Shown here in pieces: positions 5,056-7,139 of a stretch of 7,139 nt of DNA. The position numbers and the translations under genes are program-made. The stretch spans positions 1-7,139 of the forward strand of contig CAZOSF010000091.1 of NCBI GenBank assembly GCA_964582415.1, written 5' to 3'. Source of the stretch: CAZOSF01 sp964582415. GTDB lineage: Bacteria; Bacteroidota; Bacteroidia; Flavobacteriales; Flavobacteriaceae. Position 1 is the stretch's first letter. Each line of letters opens with the position of its first letter. Under the pieces are notes generated by a model. The model did no database searches, was not told the DNA's origin, and saw only the letters and a program-made list of their open reading frames with translations.

Positions 5056-6951
5056 TTATTGCTTGAAGGTTTGTGGGGGAGTTATCGTTTTGGAATTTCC
5101 AAATTCCACAAAGGAGTCACCAAAAATTTGGATGGTCGCTTTTGTGAAATCGCTATCCTCTGCTTGATAGATATTCTCAACATATTTTTGTGGATTTCTA
5201 TCGATATAGGGGAACCATGTAGAGTGAATCTGTATCATGACCCGATGCCCCTTTTTGAAGGTATGCAACAGGTCTTGAAGGACAATATTCACCTCCGTTT
5301 TTTGATGTGGAACAAAGGGTTCGGGCTTTTCGAAACTATTTCTAAAACGTCCGCGAAATACTTCTGCCCTTACTAGTTGTTGATAGCCCCCCATTACTAT
5401 ATTGGAGGGATTGTGATCATAGTTTGGATGGTCGTCGGGGTATACATCGATTACCTTCACGATAAAATCGGCATCGGTCTCGGAAATCGCGACTTTCAAC
5501 TTTGCCAATATTTCCCCAGCTAGGGTAAGTTCGTCTTCCAAAACATCCGACTCGAAAGTGAGCACATCTGGACGACGGGATGCTTCGCGCTGATCATCGC
5601 TCATATACAATCTAGGAGAAAAAGTGAACTGCTCCGTCTGAGAAGTATACGGCACCGGTTTATTGGGATCGCTCACATATTCAAATACTTCCTTGGAATC
5701 ACCAGTTTCATTGATGCCCAATTTCCCATTTTTATGAAAGCTTAAGCGAACTGAAGGTATAGATCGTGGAGGCCATTCTGGGAATGTTTCCCAACGTTTT
5801 TTCCCTGTGTCATACATATAGGCTTCGGGAAATTCGAATGCGCCTTTATCCTTTAGATAATATGCGAAAAAAGGTCGCTCCACTTCCTTCAAGTAGCCAG
5901 TGGAGATACTATCACCGAAATAGATATGATTGTGAGTGGTTTTTCCTTGCTCCCGGGACCATCCTCCATGAGCCCAAGGCCCCATTACCAATGTGTTTTT
6001 AGCTTTCGGACTGGTGCGTTCGATGGTCTTATAGATTTGTAATGGGCCATATAAATCTTCCGCATCAAACCAACCGCCCACCGTCATTACCGCATGATTA
6101 ACATCTTTTAGGTGGGGCAATATATTTCGTGCTTGCCAAAAAGAATCGTAGTTGGGATGCTCGACACACTGTTGCCAGAAAAAATTATCGAAATGGTATT
6201 TTTCGGTAATATTTTTTATCGTCTTTTGCCGAATGTGAAAATCATATCCGTCTTTTGCCCGGTTCTTCATCAGTCGATCCATTTTATCCTGATACCAGCT
6301 TTCTCGGGTGAGGGTATCCTTTTGGTATCCAAACACGGGGAAGGCTCCTGTGTAGCTTTGTAAAAAGGCCCCATTATGATGGAAATCGTCAAAAAAGAAA
6401 TCGGCAATAGGAGCTTGTGGAGAAGAGGCTTTCAATGCAGGATGCGCATCGGGTAGGGCTGCTGCTGTATAGAAGCCTGGGTAGGAAATCCCGAGCATGC
6501 CCACACGACCATTATTTCCTTTGATATTTTTTAGCAACCATTCAATGGTGTCGTAGGTATCTGAACTCTCATCGATATCCTTTTTGTTTTTCGGATTGTT
6601 TCCTGGAATGTTGGGGCGCATATTATCAAAGGTGCCCTCCGACATATACCGACCTCGAACATCTTGAAAGACGATGATGTATTTGTCCTCTACGAGGTAT
6701 TTTGAGGGTTGTCGAAATTTATATCCGGCAAATCGTGAGGCATTATAGCAGGTACGATTCATCAAAATAGGGTAGGATTCGGTTTTGTCCTTTGGAACAT
6801 AGACTACAGTGAAAAGTTTTGCTCCGTCCCTCATTGGAATGCGATATTCAAACAGATCATAGTGGTTCTTGATGTAGGTAGAATCAGCTGCTTGTCCAAA
6901 TAAGATTGTGTTTGCCAAAAGCAGCAAGAAGGAAAAGTACACGTATTTCAT
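5056..6951 (-). CDS. Secreted CocE/NonD family serine hydrolase, alpha-amino-acid ester hydrolase-like
   Basis: This 631-aa alpha/beta hydrolase belongs to the X-Pro dipeptidyl-peptidase S15/CocE family. A signal peptide (1 to about 20-22) implies periplasmic or extracellular action. The N-terminal catalytic domain shows MRDGAKL (40-46), QDVRGRYMSEG (96-106), the nucleophile elbow GISYPG with Ser156, GGWFDAED (292-299) with likely catalytic Asp296, and GPWAHGGW with His328. A C-terminal jelly-roll domain (about 365-615) ends with the family signature STWFPYIDRNPQ. In Xanthomonas citri alpha-amino-acid ester hydrolase the triad is Ser174/Asp307/His340, and an acidic cluster Asp208/Glu309/Asp310 holds the substrate amino group. 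The DAED motif and an Asp at 188 or 189 fit that arrangement. Activity on esters or amides of alpha-amino acids, including some beta-lactams, is therefore plausible; a dipeptidyl peptidase or general esterase cannot be excluded. The EEP gene follows by 5 bp and another gene ends 33 bp upstream. Confidence 0.93.
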   Translation of the reverse strand: MKYVYFSFLLLLANTILFGQAADSTYIKNHYDLFEYRIPMRDGAKLFTVVYVPKDKTESYPILMNRTCYNASRFAGYKFRQPSKYLVEDKYIIVFQDVRGRYMSEGTFDNMRPNIPGNNPKNKKDIDESSDTYDTIEWLLKNIKGNNGRVGMLGISYPGFYTAAALPDAHPALKASSPQAPIADFFFDDFHHNGAFLQSYTGAFPVFGYQKDTLTRESWYQDKMDRLMKNRAKDGYDFHIRQKTIKNITEKYHFDNFFWQQCVEHPNYDSFWQARNILPHLKDVNHAVMTVGGWFDAEDLYGPLQIYKTIERTSPKAKNTLVMGPWAHGGWSREQGKTTHNHIYFGDSISTGYLKEVERPFFAYYLKDKGAFEFPEAYMYDTGKKRWETFPEWPPRSIPSVRLSFHKNGKLGINETGDSKEVFEYVSDPNKPVPYTSQTEQFTFSPRLYMSDDQREASRRPDVLTFESDVLEDELTLAGEILAKLKVAISETDADFIVKVIDVYPDDHPNYDHNPSNIVMGGYQQLVRAEVFRGRFRNSFEKPEPFVPHQKTEVNIVLQDLLHTFKKGHRVMIQIHSTWFPYIDRNPQKYVENIYQAEDSDFTKATIQIFGDSFVEFGNSKTITPPQTFKQ

Positions 6952-6984
6952 AGCAAGTTTGAGTGACCTTGTGCTAAAGATAAA

Positions 6985-7139
6985 CTATTCAATCGTAATT
7001 GGGTCTCCTAAAAATTTGGGTTCAGCCCCTCTCAAGACATCCAATACTGCCTTTGTACGCGCTAAATATTCACGTAGGGTAACTTTCAATGAAGGAAAAC
7101 CACTTAAGTCCTTCGCATTAAAACCAACCGCATGAATCC
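6985..7139 (-). CDS. C-terminal end of an unrecognised protein (cut by window edge)
   Basis: An open frame enters from the right edge and ends at TAG (6987 down to 6985), giving the last 50 residues of a protein. It begins IHAVGFNAKDLSG and ends AEPKFLGDPITIE. The middle (FPSLKVTLREYLARTKAVLDVL) looks like an amphipathic helix of a soluble, cytoplasmic-type domain. No membrane segment is seen. The codon use and the sharp end 33 bp before the CocE-type gene support a real gene, probably in the same transcription unit, because no good promoter or terminator lies between them. I do not recognise the family from this fragment and assign no function. Confidence 0.7.
   Translation of the reverse strand, partial: IHAVGFNAKDLSGFPSLKVTLREYLARTKAVLDVLRGAEPKFLGDPITIE

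Noticed and set aside
4999..5376. Plus-strand open frame of 125 codons across the hydrolase-EEP junction
   Set aside because: It is antisense to two well-supported genes, has no family features and no promoter, and fits a chance open frame.
6975..6982. TATCTTTA on the minus strand just upstream of the CocE-type gene as a -7 promoter box
   Set aside because: It differs from TAnnTTTG at the last base and has no TTG at a 17-23 base distance. The tight 33-bp gap fits co-transcription better.
1..7139. Mobile element, prophage, defence island, CRISPR or tRNA gene
   Set aside because: No transposase, integrase, terminal inverted repeats, regular direct repeats or tRNA-like cloverleaf was seen. Gene content is housekeeping plus exported enzymes.

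Overview
The window looks like a chromosomal segment of a member of the Bacteroidota, most likely a flavobacterium. Three things support this. The gene starts lack Shine-Dalgarno sequences and instead follow A/T-rich leaders. A TAnnTTTG-type -7 box precedes uvrB. Several exported proteins have Gln right after the predicted signal-peptidase site (TQA|Q, VCA|Q, and FGQ or WGQ near the cut). RluF and UvrB read as ordinary bacterial housekeeping proteins. I see no tRNA, rRNA, CRISPR array, transposase, integrase or phage gene.

All genes lie on the minus strand, so transcription runs from the right end to the left. In that order they are: the C-terminal end of an unrecognised protein (6985-7139); a secreted CocE/NonD-type serine hydrolase resembling alpha-amino-acid ester hydrolases (5056-6951); a secreted endonuclease/exonuclease/phosphatase-fold enzyme 5 bp further on (4220-5050); a 114-bp spacer with small inverted repeats; two paralogous secreted proteins of unknown function (3323-4105 and 2513-3280); a strong intrinsic terminator (2469-2495); a promoter and uvrB (496-2370), interrupted by a 100-N assembly gap; and the start of rluF (1-448), cut by the window edge.

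Functionally there are two blocks. The right block (about 2500-7139) encodes exported proteins. The hydrolase and EEP genes are spaced like an operon, possibly with the truncated gene upstream. The two paralogs form their own closely spaced pair. The left block is housekeeping: nucleotide excision repair (UvrB) and 23S rRNA pseudouridylation (RluF). The terminator plus promoter at 2390-2495 separates the blocks.

The least explained part is the paralog pair. Each protein carries two diverged copies of one small Cys-containing domain, separated by a His/Asn/Tyr-rich linker and an AYxxG(Y/F)xxG module. I cannot name this family. I see no evidence for a defence system, a mobile element or another new multi-gene machine, and the pair should be read as an uncharacterised family rather than a demonstrated system.
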